Positions 41,802 to 50,978 of a DNA stretch of 64,000 bases are shown piece after piece (position 1 is the first letter of the stretch; the number at the start of each line of letters is the position of its first letter). The stretch comes from an uncultured Gammaproteobacteria bacterium (lineage in GTDB: Bacteria; Pseudomonadota; Gammaproteobacteria; UBA6429; Thiohalophilaceae): NCBI GenBank assembly GCA_937967995.1, contig CALBTB010000006.1, forward strand, positions 248,001 to 312,000. The letters are read 5' to 3'. Made by a program: the position numbers and the translations under genes. The notes below the pieces were generated by a model. That model was not told the DNA's origin. It was given only the letters and a program-made list of their open reading frames with translations, and did no database searches.

Positions 41802-42821
41802 ATGGCAACAGAAGCAAAAAAAGGCAAATTGAACGGTGCGGAACGTGCAGCCATTTTTTTAATGACCCTGGGTGAAGCGGATGCCGCAGAAGTCCTCAAG
41901 CACATGTCACCCAAGGAAGTGCAGAAAGTGGGCGAGGCCATGGCGGGTCTGGCTAATGTTCCCAAGGAAGAAGTATCCACTGTGCTGGGTGATTTTTGTG
42001 ACGCTGTTGATGAACAGACCGAACTGGGAATCGGTAATGAAGAATACCTGAAAAACGTGCTGAATAATGCCCTGGGTGAAGACAAGGCACGTAATGTCAT
42101 TGATCGAATCTTGCTTGGCCGACATTCAAAAGGACTGGATGCACTCAAATGGATGGAGCCGCGTTCCGTTGCCGATATGATTCGTCTCGAACATCCACAG
42201 ATTATTGCTATTGTGCTTTCCTATCTCGAGCAGGATCAGGCCGCGGATGTGCTGGCGGCTTTACCGGAAAATATGCGCGTGGATGTGGTCATGCGTATTG
42301 CTTCACTTGATGGTATTCAACCCAGTGCCATTCACGAACTCGATGACATGCTGGAAAAACAGTTCTCCGGAAATTCCGACAACATCAAGACATCCGCCGT
42401 GGGTGGACTCAAAACCGCGGCCAACATTATGAACTTCATGGACAGCAGCGTTGAAGCGGAAATCATGGAGAAGGTCAAGGAAATTGATGAAGACATGGGT
42501 AACGGAATACAGGATCTAATGTTTGTGTTTGAAAACCTCAATGATGTCGATGACCGGGGTATTCAGGCGCTGTTACGTGAAATTTCATCCGATACGCTGA
42601 TTGTCGCGCTCAAGGGTGCGGATGAAGCGATCAAGGAAAAGATTCTCAATAATATGTCGCGACGTGCCGGTGAAATGCTGAAGGATGATCTGGAAGCACG
42701 TGGTCCGGTCAAACTCAGTGAAGTCGAGGGAGCGCAGAAGGAAATTCTGGCTGTTGCCCGACGTATGGCTGAAACCGGAGAAATCTCGCTCGGCGGTAAG
42801 GGCGGCGATGAGTATGTCTAA
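41802..42821 (+). CDS. fliG: FliG, motor switch protein
   Basis: The 339-residue C-ring protein interacts with the stator and FliM. It has the N-terminal domain (GAERAAIFLMTLGEADAAEVLKHMSPKEV), the middle motif RLEHPQIIAIVLSYLEQDQAADVLAALP, and a C-terminal domain with the charged torque helix (DDRGIQALLREISSDTLIVALKGADEAIKEKIL). It overlaps fliH by 14 bp. Confidence 0.98.
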   Translation: MATEAKKGKLNGAERAAIFLMTLGEADAAEVLKHMSPKEVQKVGEAMAGLANVPKEEVSTVLGDFCDAVDEQTELGIGNEEYLKNVLNNALGEDKARNVIDRILLGRHSKGLDALKWMEPRSVADMIRLEHPQIIAIVLSYLEQDQAADVLAALPENMRVDVVMRIASLDGIQPSAIHELDDMLEKQFSGNSDNIKTSAVGGLKTAANIMNFMDSSVEAEIMEKVKEIDEDMGNGIQDLMFVFENLNDVDDRGIQALLREISSDTLIVALKGADEAIKEKILNNMSRRAGEMLKDDLEARGPVKLSEVEGAQKEILAVARRMAETGEISLGGKGGDEYV

Positions 42822-43446
42822 AGTTTATAGTGGTGATTCATCGGATAACAAAGTCGAGCGCTGGGAACTGCCTGATGTAGAAGCCACCGATGCACGTGGC
42901 GGATACAGTAAACTGGTGACTGCCGCACAGATCGAAAAGATCCAGCAACAGGCTTACCAGGAAGGTTTTGAGCAGGGACGTAAGGCAGGCTATGAAGCTG
43001 GTGAAGCGCAACTTAAACAGGATTTGCAGCACCTGCAATCCATCCTGACGTTTATGCAGAATCCGTTGCAGGATCTGGATCAAAACATACTGGAACAGCT
43101 ACTGGAACTGACCAGCATCGTGGCCGGTCAGGTCATTCGACGTGAACTGCGTGCAGATCCGGGTCAGATTATTGCCGTTGTACGTGCCTGCCTCAAGGAA
43201 CTACCGATTGCGGCGCGTAAAATTTCAATTCACCTGCATCCCGATGATGCCACACTCGTGCGTGGCGCGTTTTCCATTGATACGTCTCTGGATAACAACT
43301 GGCAAATTGTTGAAGACCCGGTGCTGACGCGCGGCGGGTGTCGTATCGAGGCCGACAATTCAAAAATCGATGCCACCGTTGAACAACAACTCAATCGCGT
43401 TATTGCCAACCTGATGGGCGGTGAACGTGAAGAAGACACGGAATAA
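42808..43446 (+). CDS. fliH: FliH, negative regulator of the export ATPase
   Basis: The 212-residue protein has the FliH pattern: an N-terminal FliN-binding region (SGDSSDNKVERWELPDV), the QAYQEGFEQGRKAGYEAGEAQLKQDL helix with small-residue repeats, and a C-terminal FliI-binding domain (EQLLELTSIVAGQVIRRELRADPGQIIAVVR). The frame is open upstream inside fliG; the start at 42808, overlapping fliG by 14 bp, gives normal length. ATG 42814 is also possible. Confidence 0.93.
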   Translation: MSMSKVYSGDSSDNKVERWELPDVEATDARGGYSKLVTAAQIEKIQQQAYQEGFEQGRKAGYEAGEAQLKQDLQHLQSILTFMQNPLQDLDQNILEQLLELTSIVAGQVIRRELRADPGQIIAVVRACLKELPIAARKISIHLHPDDATLVRGAFSIDTSLDNNWQIVEDPVLTRGGCRIEADNSKIDATVEQQLNRVIANLMGGEREEDTE

Positions 43447-43455
43447 ACGCTAGAT

Positions 43456-44886
43456 ATGCAGGAGTCGCTTAATCAGCAGCGCCAGAACATCTGGCTGGAA
43501 AAATTACAGGAAGCGAAATCTCGCATCGACGATCCGCCAGGACTCATTATCGAGGGAAAGCTCAACCGAATGGTGGGGCTGACGCTGGAGGCGGTTGGAT
43601 GTCAGGCGCCAATAGGTGCACGTTGTATTGTGGAAAGTCCCGGTGGCAATTCCATCGAAGCCGAAGTAGTCGGCTTCGCCAATGAAAGTCTTTACCTGAT
43701 GCCGACCAGCAGTGTGCAGGGTATTCGTCCCAATGCCCGTGTCATTCCGACCGAACGTGTCTATGAAGCACCGGCCGGTAAAGAATTACTGGGGCGCGTA
43801 CTGGATGGCGCCGGCCGACCACTGGATGGCAAGGGGCAGTTACGTACCCAGGAAAAAATGCCGCTGACCGGTCGACCTATTAACCCGCTGCAACGCCAGC
43901 CCATTGATACTCCGCTGGATGTGGGCGTGCGTTGTATTAATTCGTTACTCACTGTCGGCCGCGGGCAGCGTATGGGCCTGTTCGCAGGCAGTGGTGTCGG
44001 TAAAAGTGTCTTGCTCGGTATGATGACGCGCTTCACAACAGCGGATGTGATTGTGGTGGGACTGATTGGTGAACGTGGTCGCGAAGTGAAGGAGTTCATC
44101 AATAACATACTGGGTGAAGAGGGTCTGGCGCGTGCGGTCGTGGTTGCAGTACCGGCGGACTACACACCGGTTATGCGCATGCACGGCGCGGCCATGGCAA
44201 CGGCCATAGCCGAATACTTTCGTGATCAGGGTAAACATGTGCTGTTATTAATGGATTCGTTAACACGTTATGCACAGGCACAACGGGAAATTGCCCTGGC
44301 GATTGGTGAACCACCAGCAACTAAAGGTTATCCACCGTCGGTTTTTGCGCGCATGCCGCAACTGGTTGAGCGAGCCGGTAACGGCGATCGTAATGGTGGT
44401 TCGATTACCGCATTTTATACCGTGTTGACGGAAGGCGATGATCAGCAAGACCCGATTGCCGATGCGGCACGGGCCATTCTTGATGGGCATATTGTCCTGT
44501 CGCGTGACATGGCCGAAGCCGGACATTATCCGGCGATTGATATTGAATCATCCATCAGTCGTATCATGAATGACATTGTTAATCCGGATCACCTGGCAAT
44601 GGTGCAACGGTTGCGACAACTGAATGCCACCTATAAACAAAATGAAGACCTGATCACCGTCGGTGCTTATACACCCGGCAGCGATCCGCGAATCGATGAA
44701 GCTATTCTGTTTCATCCACAAATGCTTCGATTCATTGCCCAGAACATGCGCCAGCCCATGAACTGGGAAACCAGCATGACAGATCTTAAAAACCTCTTTG
44801 AGCAGCATGAAGCCATGCAGCAGGCATATGAACAGCAGAAAAATGCACAGATGACAACGACACAGCAGGGCCATGGTACGGCGTAA
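43456..44886 (+). CDS. fliI: FliI, flagellar export ATPase
   Basis: The 476-residue F1-like ATPase of type III export has Walker A AGSGVGKSVLLGMM, Walker B VLLLMDSLTRYAQAQREI and GEPPATKGYPPSVF, all diagnostic. A GLN-rich C-terminal tail (about 450-476) extends beyond the usual end. fliJ overlaps its last 14 bases. Confidence 0.98.
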   Translation: MQESLNQQRQNIWLEKLQEAKSRIDDPPGLIIEGKLNRMVGLTLEAVGCQAPIGARCIVESPGGNSIEAEVVGFANESLYLMPTSSVQGIRPNARVIPTERVYEAPAGKELLGRVLDGAGRPLDGKGQLRTQEKMPLTGRPINPLQRQPIDTPLDVGVRCINSLLTVGRGQRMGLFAGSGVGKSVLLGMMTRFTTADVIVVGLIGERGREVKEFINNILGEEGLARAVVVAVPADYTPVMRMHGAAMATAIAEYFRDQGKHVLLLMDSLTRYAQAQREIALAIGEPPATKGYPPSVFARMPQLVERAGNGDRNGGSITAFYTVLTEGDDQQDPIADAARAILDGHIVLSRDMAEAGHYPAIDIESSISRIMNDIVNPDHLAMVQRLRQLNATYKQNEDLITVGAYTPGSDPRIDEAILFHPQMLRFIAQNMRQPMNWETSMTDLKNLFEQHEAMQQAYEQQKNAQMTTTQQGHGTA

Positions 44887-45325
44887 ATCAGAACGCATTC
44901 GCCTGTTACAGAAACTGGCCAGTCAATATGAACAACTGGCAGCACAGGATCTCGGGCGTTCAACCAATAACCTGCTGAGTCAGCAAGGTCGGCTCGAACA
45001 ACTTAAAAAATTTCGTGAAGACTACAAACGACAGTTCAATGAACTGGGCAGGCAGGGCATGGATGGCACAACCATTATGGCCTTTCAGAATTTTTTGCAA
45101 CAACTGGATACCGCGATCGTGCAACAACAGCAGGTCGTGGTAGCGTCACAGTCGGAAAATCAGCAACAAAAATCAAACTGGCAGGACAAGCACACGACGA
45201 CCCGCGTTTATGACAAAACGCTTGAACGCACACTCAGCAAAGAAGCACGCCAGGATAACCGTAAACAGCAATCCGAGACAGATGACCTGGTTCAGCACCG
45301 CAAACCCGGTGACGATCAGCACTAA
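44873..45325 (+). CDS. fliJ: FliJ, export stalk and chaperone-recycling protein
   Basis: The 150-residue coiled-coil protein (LLQKLASQYEQLAAQDLGRSTNNLLSQQGRLEQLKKFREDYKRQF) fits FliJ. It sits in the centre of the FliI ring. The C-terminal end is charged and low in complexity. Overlap with fliI and a following sigma-54 promoter mark it as the last gene of fleSR-fliEFGHIJ. Confidence 0.93.
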   Translation: MVRRKSERIRLLQKLASQYEQLAAQDLGRSTNNLLSQQGRLEQLKKFREDYKRQFNELGRQGMDGTTIMAFQNFLQQLDTAIVQQQQVVVASQSENQQQKSNWQDKHTTTRVYDKTLERTLSKEARQDNRKQQSETDDLVQHRKPGDDQH

Positions 45326-45330
45326 TTTCA

Positions 45331-45346
45331 TGGCATAGCCCTTGCA
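45331..45346 (+). promoter_or_regulatory. Sigma-54 promoter of fliK
   Basis: TGGCATAGCCCTTGCA matches the -24/-12 consensus with GG-N10-GC. It starts 5 bases after the fliJ stop. The start is expected near 45357, about 38 bases before the fliK ATG. Confidence 0.85.
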
Positions 45347-45394
45347 TTTGTTATGTACACAAACATGACATAACGTGTGTGGAGGAAAAAGTGT

Positions 45395-46543
45395 ATGTCT
45401 GATGCCAGTGCTTCACTGGTTGGAATCCTTACGCCACCGGATGCCGGACAGTCTGTCAGTCTTACTGGTAAACCTGCGGCGGCTGCAAACGGGGTGGATT
45501 TTCCAACAGTATTTCAGGGAGTTACGCTAAACCCGGAGACCATTTCGGCACTCACGGCGGACTTTGCCATGCCCGCGGACAGTATGGCCGTACCCGTAAC
45601 GTTACCTGCCTCGACACAAAACGTACCGGTTAGCATGGTGCCCGTGGCCGATCTTCCACAACAGGCGACAGAACCGGCTTCCAATGGCCAGGATCTATTT
45701 GCCGTTTCCGGCAATGTCTTGCCGCCTGCACAGGTTTACTGGTCCGGTATGACGACGGTGGTGGATGAAAATGGTGTAGCATCTATGACGGTTGCCGGTG
45801 ACAAGCAACAGGTTATTCATGCTGCACCCGCTTATGGTAAAGACATGGCGGCAACACTACGACAATCGCAACAGAACCTGTATGATGCGCTGGCCTTTCA
45901 GCCGCGCCCCGTCGATCCCGATGCAGGAATACCGTTACCCGAGGTGACACCGTCAGTTTTAAACAAACAATTTTCAGACCAACTGCTTGCAAGTCTGCCG
46001 CGTAATACTGAACTACCTGCATTGAGTACGCTTACAACCCCGGCAACTACCACCATGTCACCGTTACTCGTTAACGATATTCAAATGCAGGGTAACTTGC
46101 CGCGAGGTCTCGATACCCTGCCGGTACCACCGCAGCATCCGCAGTGGGGACAGCAGGTGGGTGAACGTATTCACTGGATGGTAGGCCAGGGCCTGCAACA
46201 GGCCGATGTTCGGCTTAATCCCCCCGAACTGGGATCACTGGAAATTCGTATTCAGGTGCAGGGTGAGCAGGCCAACGTGCAGTTCTCCTCACCACATGCT
46301 TCCGTCCGTGAAGCGCTGGATGCTGCTATGCCGCGATTGCGCGAGATGCTGGAACAAAGCGGCCTGAACCTGGGTAATGCCAGTGTGTCGTCTCAGTCCG
46401 GTGGGCAACAGCAGGCCACGGCGGGTGATTCTTCTGAGGCTGGAATGGCCGTGGAAAAAGCAGGTGAAGAGAGTCAGGAGACGGTCAGTATCACGACTGA
46501 CGGAATTATCCCTGCATCTGGCATGGTTGATATCTATGCCTGA
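45395..46543 (+). CDS. fliK: FliK, hook-length control protein
   Basis: The 382-residue secreted ruler has a Pro/Thr/Ala-rich N-terminal part. The conserved C-terminal Flg_hook domain (about 250-340) is WGQQVGERIHWMVGQGLQQADVRLNPPELGSLEIRIQVQGEQANVQFSSPHASVREALDAAMPRLREMLEQSGL. The ATG at 45395 lies 9 bases after GGAGG. An upstream in-frame start at 45377 is unlikely. Confidence 0.96.
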   Translation: MSDASASLVGILTPPDAGQSVSLTGKPAAAANGVDFPTVFQGVTLNPETISALTADFAMPADSMAVPVTLPASTQNVPVSMVPVADLPQQATEPASNGQDLFAVSGNVLPPAQVYWSGMTTVVDENGVASMTVAGDKQQVIHAAPAYGKDMAATLRQSQQNLYDALAFQPRPVDPDAGIPLPEVTPSVLNKQFSDQLLASLPRNTELPALSTLTTPATTTMSPLLVNDIQMQGNLPRGLDTLPVPPQHPQWGQQVGERIHWMVGQGLQQADVRLNPPELGSLEIRIQVQGEQANVQFSSPHASVREALDAAMPRLREMLEQSGLNLGNASVSSQSGGQQQATAGDSSEAGMAVEKAGEESQETVSITTDGIIPASGMVDIYA

Positions 46544-46666
46544 GTCGCAGGAACAGCTAAGGGATTCCGGCCGTTTGTCGATAACCTTATATATACCGGT
46601 CATTGTGTGGTGTTATTAACCACGAAATAAATAATGTAAATAACCGGAAATTCAGGACGGGTGTTT

Positions 46667-47419
46667 ATGGCTAACAAGGCAAAGCAATACACAGATCAGC
46701 AGAAGCCGATGCTGGATCAGCTGGTCAATGATCACGCCGAACTGGTTAAACGTATTGCTTATCATCTGTCAGCCAGGTTACCTGCCACCGTGCTGGTGGA
46801 TGATCTGATTCAGGCCGGACTTATCGGTCTGATGGATGCCGCTTCACATTACGACCCCAGTCAGGGTGCCAGTTTTGAAACCTACGCAACAATTCGTATT
46901 CGTGGATCCATGCTCGATGAATTACGTCGTAACGACTGGGCACCCAAATCCGTGCATCGTCGTGCACGAGACATGATGAAAGCGGTTAACGTGATCGAAA
47001 GTCGGACCGGGCGTGATGCGCGACCGGAAGAAGTGGCCGATCAAATGGGCATCAGTCTGGACGAATACCATCAACTGGTTCTGGAAAGTAACACCTGCCG
47101 GGTAATGAATTTTACTGATGTGTCCCGTGAAGACCATGCATTTAGTGACACCGTGGCCGACAGTACGGACACAGGTCCACTGGGTGGGCTGCAGCGCGAT
47201 GAATTTCGACAAATTTTAGTGGATGCCATCAAGGTTTTGCCACAACGCGAACAATTAATTATCACCTTGTACTATGATGAAGAACTGAATCTGAAAGAAA
47301 TCGGATGTGTACTCGGTGTCAGCGAATCACGTGTCAGTCAGTTAATGAGTCAGGCACATGCCAGGTTACGTCAGTCAATGGCCGAGTTTCTGGAAGCAGA
47401 AGCCAGCATTACTGAGTGA
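46667..47419 (+). CDS. fliA: FliA, sigma-28 factor
   Basis: The 250-residue sigma-70-family factor for late flagellar genes. Region 2 includes LVDDLIQAGLIGLMDAASHYDPSQGASFETYATIRIRGSMLDELRRNDWAPKSVHRRAR. Region 4 includes LPQREQLIITLYYDEELNLKEIGCVLGVSESRVSQLMSQAHARLRQ. The FlgM anti-sigma gene is at 15.1 kb. The ATG at 46667 follows CAGGA. Its place right after fliK is unusual, because in most polar systems it follows flhF-fleN. The 123-bp gap upstream holds no obvious sigma-54 element. Confidence 0.97.
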   Translation: MANKAKQYTDQQKPMLDQLVNDHAELVKRIAYHLSARLPATVLVDDLIQAGLIGLMDAASHYDPSQGASFETYATIRIRGSMLDELRRNDWAPKSVHRRARDMMKAVNVIESRTGRDARPEEVADQMGISLDEYHQLVLESNTCRVMNFTDVSREDHAFSDTVADSTDTGPLGGLQRDEFRQILVDAIKVLPQREQLIITLYYDEELNLKEIGCVLGVSESRVSQLMSQAHARLRQSMAEFLEAEASITE

Positions 47420-47426
47420 TAATTGA

Positions 47427-47443
47427 GCAGGGCTGAACCCTGC
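47427..47443 (+). terminator. Hairpin after fliA
   Basis: GCAGGG and CCCTGC form a 6-bp stem with a 5-base loop, 8 bases after the fliA stop. No T-run follows directly, so it is a weak or rho-aided terminator at the end of the flagellar island. Confidence 0.5.
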
Positions 47444-47586
47444 CGCATCCAGCTATACTTATATATATACTTTTCTTTCATTCGATTGCCCGGGATTTGT
47501 GATGGACTCGGCAGTTGTGTGTATTCGGCACAACTAGACTTCTAGAGAGGCAGGGGGACTGGTATGCCTACGCAAGGAGAAATTGC

Positions 47587-49020
47587 ATGAACTTTTCTGA
47601 AATTTTTATGATTGTACCGAACCCTGTTGTGTCAGGGATAATCTGGTTTGTTGTGCTGGTGGCCATCATGTATTTTGCTCGCACACCTGCCCATCTTGCT
47701 ATCGTCTCTTTTTGCCGTGTTATTCATAATGCCATGCGCCTGTCTGCCCATGCAGTAATGCGCGCTGAAAAACGCCTAAATGAACGAAACCGGGAAGTGT
47801 TACTGGCACAGGGACGCGAAGCGGCGGAACGGATTATCGAACGGGAATTTGATCGGGTTGATGCCACGGTACGACGTGATCTGGCAGAGTATCCGGCATT
47901 GCATCGTCAGTTGAGTGAAGAAATCACCGAGATTGATGATGATTACAAGAACAGTACCGAAGTGCCACCGGAACCGCCCGCCTGGGTCAAGGCAGTTGAG
48001 GCGGTCGCCAAAATTCCCGGCAAGGATCCCATGGTCGCCAGTATTCTGGAAGATATTCACAGCTCGATGGTTAAAGCCAATACACAGGCAATAGAGGAAT
48101 ATCGCAAGTCGAGTCATAAACGCCATGAGCATCTCAAAAGCATGATGCCACACTGGCGCAAGGTAAAGAGCATACTGGGGCAGGTGGATAAAAGTGTGAA
48201 CAGCCTGATTACGCGCTCACAAACCATCGACCGGCATATGGAAGAATATGAATCGATTGTTCGTAAGTCAGATCGTGCAGTCAGAATGTTATCTTCTTCA
48301 TCCCTGACACAGTTTTTTATTGCAACATTCGTATTGGTGATTGCCATTGGTGGTGCGCTGATTAACTTTAATCTCATTGCGCGACCTATGGCGGAAATGG
48401 TCGGTGGCACCAGTCGTATCATGGGATTTCAGATAAATAATATTGCCGCCATGGTGATTATCCTTGTTGAACTGGCGATGGGCCTGTTCCTGATGGAGAC
48501 CTTGCGTATCACACGATTGTTTCCGGTCATTGGCGCGCTGAATGACAAGATTCGTATTCGCCTCGTATGGACCTTTTTCTCAATATTGTTTTTCCTGGCC
48601 TGTGTGGAAGCCGGTCTGGCGTTTATGCGTGAGATACTTATGCAGGATGCCGCCGCAACGCGTGCAATATTACGTGGTGGCGATCAGGGTGATTCCATAG
48701 TACTGGAAAATTCACATATCTGGATCACGACGGCGGCACAGATGGGTATGGGCTTTGTCCTGCCGTTTGCGTTGATGTTTGTGGCCATTCCGCTGGAAAC
48801 CTTTGTTCACTCCTTGCGTACGGTTGTAGGTGTAGCCGGTGTCGGATTTTTGCGGGCCATGGCCTGGTTGTTGCGATTGATCGGTAACATCATGCGCTTT
48901 ATTTCAACCTCGATTGTGCAGGTGTATGACCTGATCATCTTTGCACCGTTGTGGATTGAACGGACCATCAAACATAAAACCGGAAAAGAAGACAACGTCG
49001 ACAGAGCATCCGTTTTCTAA
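47587..49020 (+). CDS. Unrecognised multi-pass membrane protein with long coiled-coil region
   Basis: The 477-residue protein starts at 47587, with AAGGAG 6 bases upstream; the frame is open further upstream without support. One membrane helix lies at about 15-31. A long charged helical part (about 50-235, rich in Glu/Arg/Lys, with a PPEPPAW break near 127-133) follows. At least four more membrane helices are seen at about 241-260, 285-303, 325-345 and 381-403, and perhaps one near 407-430. I do not recognise a named family. It is followed 12 bp later by a VWA-like lipoprotein, and the two look like an envelope module. Its closeness to the flagellar island may be coincidental, since a hairpin separates it from fliA. 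Confidence 0.8.
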   Translation: MNFSEIFMIVPNPVVSGIIWFVVLVAIMYFARTPAHLAIVSFCRVIHNAMRLSAHAVMRAEKRLNERNREVLLAQGREAAERIIEREFDRVDATVRRDLAEYPALHRQLSEEITEIDDDYKNSTEVPPEPPAWVKAVEAVAKIPGKDPMVASILEDIHSSMVKANTQAIEEYRKSSHKRHEHLKSMMPHWRKVKSILGQVDKSVNSLITRSQTIDRHMEEYESIVRKSDRAVRMLSSSSLTQFFIATFVLVIAIGGALINFNLIARPMAEMVGGTSRIMGFQINNIAAMVIILVELAMGLFLMETLRITRLFPVIGALNDKIRIRLVWTFFSILFFLACVEAGLAFMREILMQDAAATRAILRGGDQGDSIVLENSHIWITTAAQMGMGFVLPFALMFVAIPLETFVHSLRTVVGVAGVGFLRAMAWLLRLIGNIMRFISTSIVQVYDLIIFAPLWIERTIKHKTGKEDNVDRASVF

Positions 49021-49032
49021 AGGGAGTCATAC

Positions 49033-49686
49033 ATGAAACACAAGCTTGGCCATTTAATTATTGCAGCCGCGTTTATTCTCTCTGCCTGCTCTGGTGGCGA
49101 GACTGGTCCCTACAACCAGGGCGTATATATGCTGGTGGATACGTCCGGCACCTATACAAAGGAGCTGGATCAGGCGCAACGTATTATTAATTTTACATTG
49201 GCAAAACTGAATCCCGGCGATACTTTTGCCGTGGCACGGGTTGATACGGGCAGTTTCAGTGAAAAGGATATTGTCTACAAGCAGTCATTTGATGATCGCC
49301 CGAGTATGACCAATCAGCAGAAACGCAAGTTTCGCGATTCGATTGACAAGTTCATCAAAACCGCCAAACCCAGTTCATATACGGATATAACCGGCGGCAT
49401 TCTGCAGGCGATTGAATACCTTAACGAAGCCAATACCGGTAAAAAAACCATTCTCATTTTCTCAGACCTGAAAGAAGAACTACGCAAAGGGTTTATTCGG
49501 GATATTCCACTGCAATTGAACGGTTATCGTGTTGTGGCCGTCAACGTTACCAAATTACGTTCGGATAATGTCGATCCACGCGAATATCTGGATCGCCTGG
49601 AGAACTGGCAAACCAAAGTGGAATCCGGTGGTGGCACGTGGAAAGTCATCAACGATCTGGAACGACTAGACCCGATATTTGACTAA
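49033..49686 (+). CDS. VWA-like lipoprotein
   Basis: The 217-residue protein has a lipoprotein signal (IIAAAFILSAC, lipidation at the cysteine near residue 19). It then shows a von Willebrand A-like fold: first strand VYMLVDTSGTYTKEL with a DxSGT form of the metal site, a threonine in PSSYTDITGGI, and FSDLKEE for the third metal-site segment. The metal site therefore looks largely intact. It is the second gene of a pair with the multi-pass coiled-coil membrane protein, and a strong terminator follows. VWA lipoproteins commonly mediate protein contact at the envelope; the partner is probably the upstream membrane protein. Confidence 0.8.
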   Translation: MKHKLGHLIIAAAFILSACSGGETGPYNQGVYMLVDTSGTYTKELDQAQRIINFTLAKLNPGDTFAVARVDTGSFSEKDIVYKQSFDDRPSMTNQQKRKFRDSIDKFIKTAKPSSYTDITGGILQAIEYLNEANTGKKTILIFSDLKEELRKGFIRDIPLQLNGYRVVAVNVTKLRSDNVDPREYLDRLENWQTKVESGGGTWKVINDLERLDPIFD

Positions 49687-49712
49687 ACCGTTTTAAAACC
49701 TCGCTTCTCAAC

Positions 49713-49748
49713 AACCGCTGTATTCATACGAGTACAGCGGTTTTTTTT
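49713..49748 (+). terminator. Rho-independent terminator
   Basis: AACCGCTGTA and TACAGCGGTT form a perfect 10-bp stem around a 10-base loop, followed by a run of T. It ends the membrane-protein/VWA-lipoprotein operon. Confidence 0.9.
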
Positions 49749-49849
49749 GAGCACACAATTGGCTCATGTCAAGGGTGGTATTTTTTATTCCAGCATGGAA
49801 AAATGAATTTGTGATTTAATTTATCACCCGGCAGGCCGATAGTATTTTT

Positions 49850-50311
49850 ATGACCCATTCGATCAACCAATCACGACAGCGCAGCCCGATGTGGTACTTT
49901 GAGCATAACTATGTGTCGCTCATGAACATGGTGTGTGAATTCGATCTGCTTAATCACCCCTCAGTGGCCTTCAATCTGTCAGGTGCACCGGTTGAACTGC
50001 ACCTGGTCGAACGCACACGCTACACCTTGTTGTTGACTATCCAGCACAAGCTGCAAAAGCTGGATAGCATGCTTGATGAACTGCGGTTTGAAGTACGGCT
50101 TTACCTGGATGCCAGGGTGGCGGAGGTGACCAGTTACCAGGGAGCCCGGCGGCTTCAGGCAAAATATCCTTACCCAAATAAAGGAATGCATCATCCGGAT
50201 GAAAAGCGTCAGACCAACCTGGTCCTGTACGACTGGCTTTCAACCTGTTCTCGTCTAAACTTCAGTCAGTCCGGATACGATAGAATCCCGCGACAGACAT
50301 TACAAACCTGA
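49850..50311 (+). CDS. DUF1249 (YqiB-like) protein
   Basis: The 153-residue protein matches the E. coli YqiB family as I remember it: ERTRYTLLLTIQHK, RLYLDARVAEVTSYQGARRLQAKYPYPNKGMHHPDEKRQTNLVLYDWLS. Its function is not established. In enterics it lies near cpdA and nudF, but here it is followed by a Sel1-SPOR gene. The ATG has no close ribosome site. A sequence resembling a sigma-28 -10 lies just upstream but is probably chance. Confidence 0.88.
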   Translation: MTHSINQSRQRSPMWYFEHNYVSLMNMVCEFDLLNHPSVAFNLSGAPVELHLVERTRYTLLLTIQHKLQKLDSMLDELRFEVRLYLDARVAEVTSYQGARRLQAKYPYPNKGMHHPDEKRQTNLVLYDWLSTCSRLNFSQSGYDRIPRQTLQT

Positions 50312-50351
50312 CTTGCTTACGGGCAATTCGCCATGGAGCGTTTGTAAGAGC

Positions 50352-50978
50352 ATGAGGCGACAAAAACCAATCATCCTGGGATGTATTCTGCTGCTGTTAT
50401 CGGCCCCGGCTGGTGCCACAAATACGCAGGCTCTGGCAGCCCTGTCACAGGGTGATTACCAACGTGCGGCGATTATATGGCGCGATCTTGCCAATGACGG
50501 CGATCTGCTCGCGCAATATAACCTGGCGCTTTTGTACCGACAGGGTACCGGTGTTAATCCTGATAACAATCTTTTCGCTTACTGGCTTGCGATGGCTGCT
50601 CGCCAGGGTCTGGCGCCGGCCTATGCCCGCCTCAACCAGAAAAGTGTTATTCCCTCCAGCGAGCGACTGATCGTTGATATTGAATTATCCCCGGAAGAAT
50701 GGGTCGCCAGCCAGAATCCACGTCATTACACCCTGCAACTGGCAAGCAGCACCAATAAAAAATTAATTCAGAAGTATTATGAAGAAAATAAACTGTCCGG
50801 TCAGGCTGGATATTACCGGTCCCTGCGTGAAGGCGAGGAATGGTATGCGCTGGTGTATGGTTCGTATGGCTCGGTACACGAAGCCAAGGCGGCGATAGAT
50901 AATCTGCCCACGGACTTAAAAAAATGGTCACCGTGGGTGCGAAGTATTCGTAGTATTCACAAACTCATGTTGCATTAG
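50352..50978 (+). CDS. Sel1-repeat and SPOR-domain periplasmic protein
   Basis: The 208-residue protein has a signal peptide (IILGCILLLLSAPAGA). Sel1-like repeats follow (about 25-90, GDYQRAAIIWRDLANDGDLLAQYNLALLYRQGTGVNPDNNLFAYWLAMAARQG). A C-terminal SPOR domain (about 125-200, HYTLQLASSTNKKLIQKYYEEN, GEEWYALVYGSYGSVHEAKAAIDNLP) completes it. SPOR domains bind denuded peptidoglycan, often at division sites. The ATG at 50352 directly precedes the signal peptide; the frame is open to 50313. The 3' end overlaps the convergent gene by 4 bp. Confidence 0.85.
   Translation: MRRQKPIILGCILLLLSAPAGATNTQALAALSQGDYQRAAIIWRDLANDGDLLAQYNLALLYRQGTGVNPDNNLFAYWLAMAARQGLAPAYARLNQKSVIPSSERLIVDIELSPEEWVASQNPRHYTLQLASSTNKKLIQKYYEENKLSGQAGYYRSLREGEEWYALVYGSYGSVHEAKAAIDNLPTDLKKWSPWVRSIRSIHKLMLH

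Noticed and set aside
49816..49842. Sigma-28-like element (GCCGATAG -10) before the DUF1249 gene
   Set aside because: The -35 is poor, and the start would leave no room for a ribosome site; DUF1249 is not a flagellar gene.
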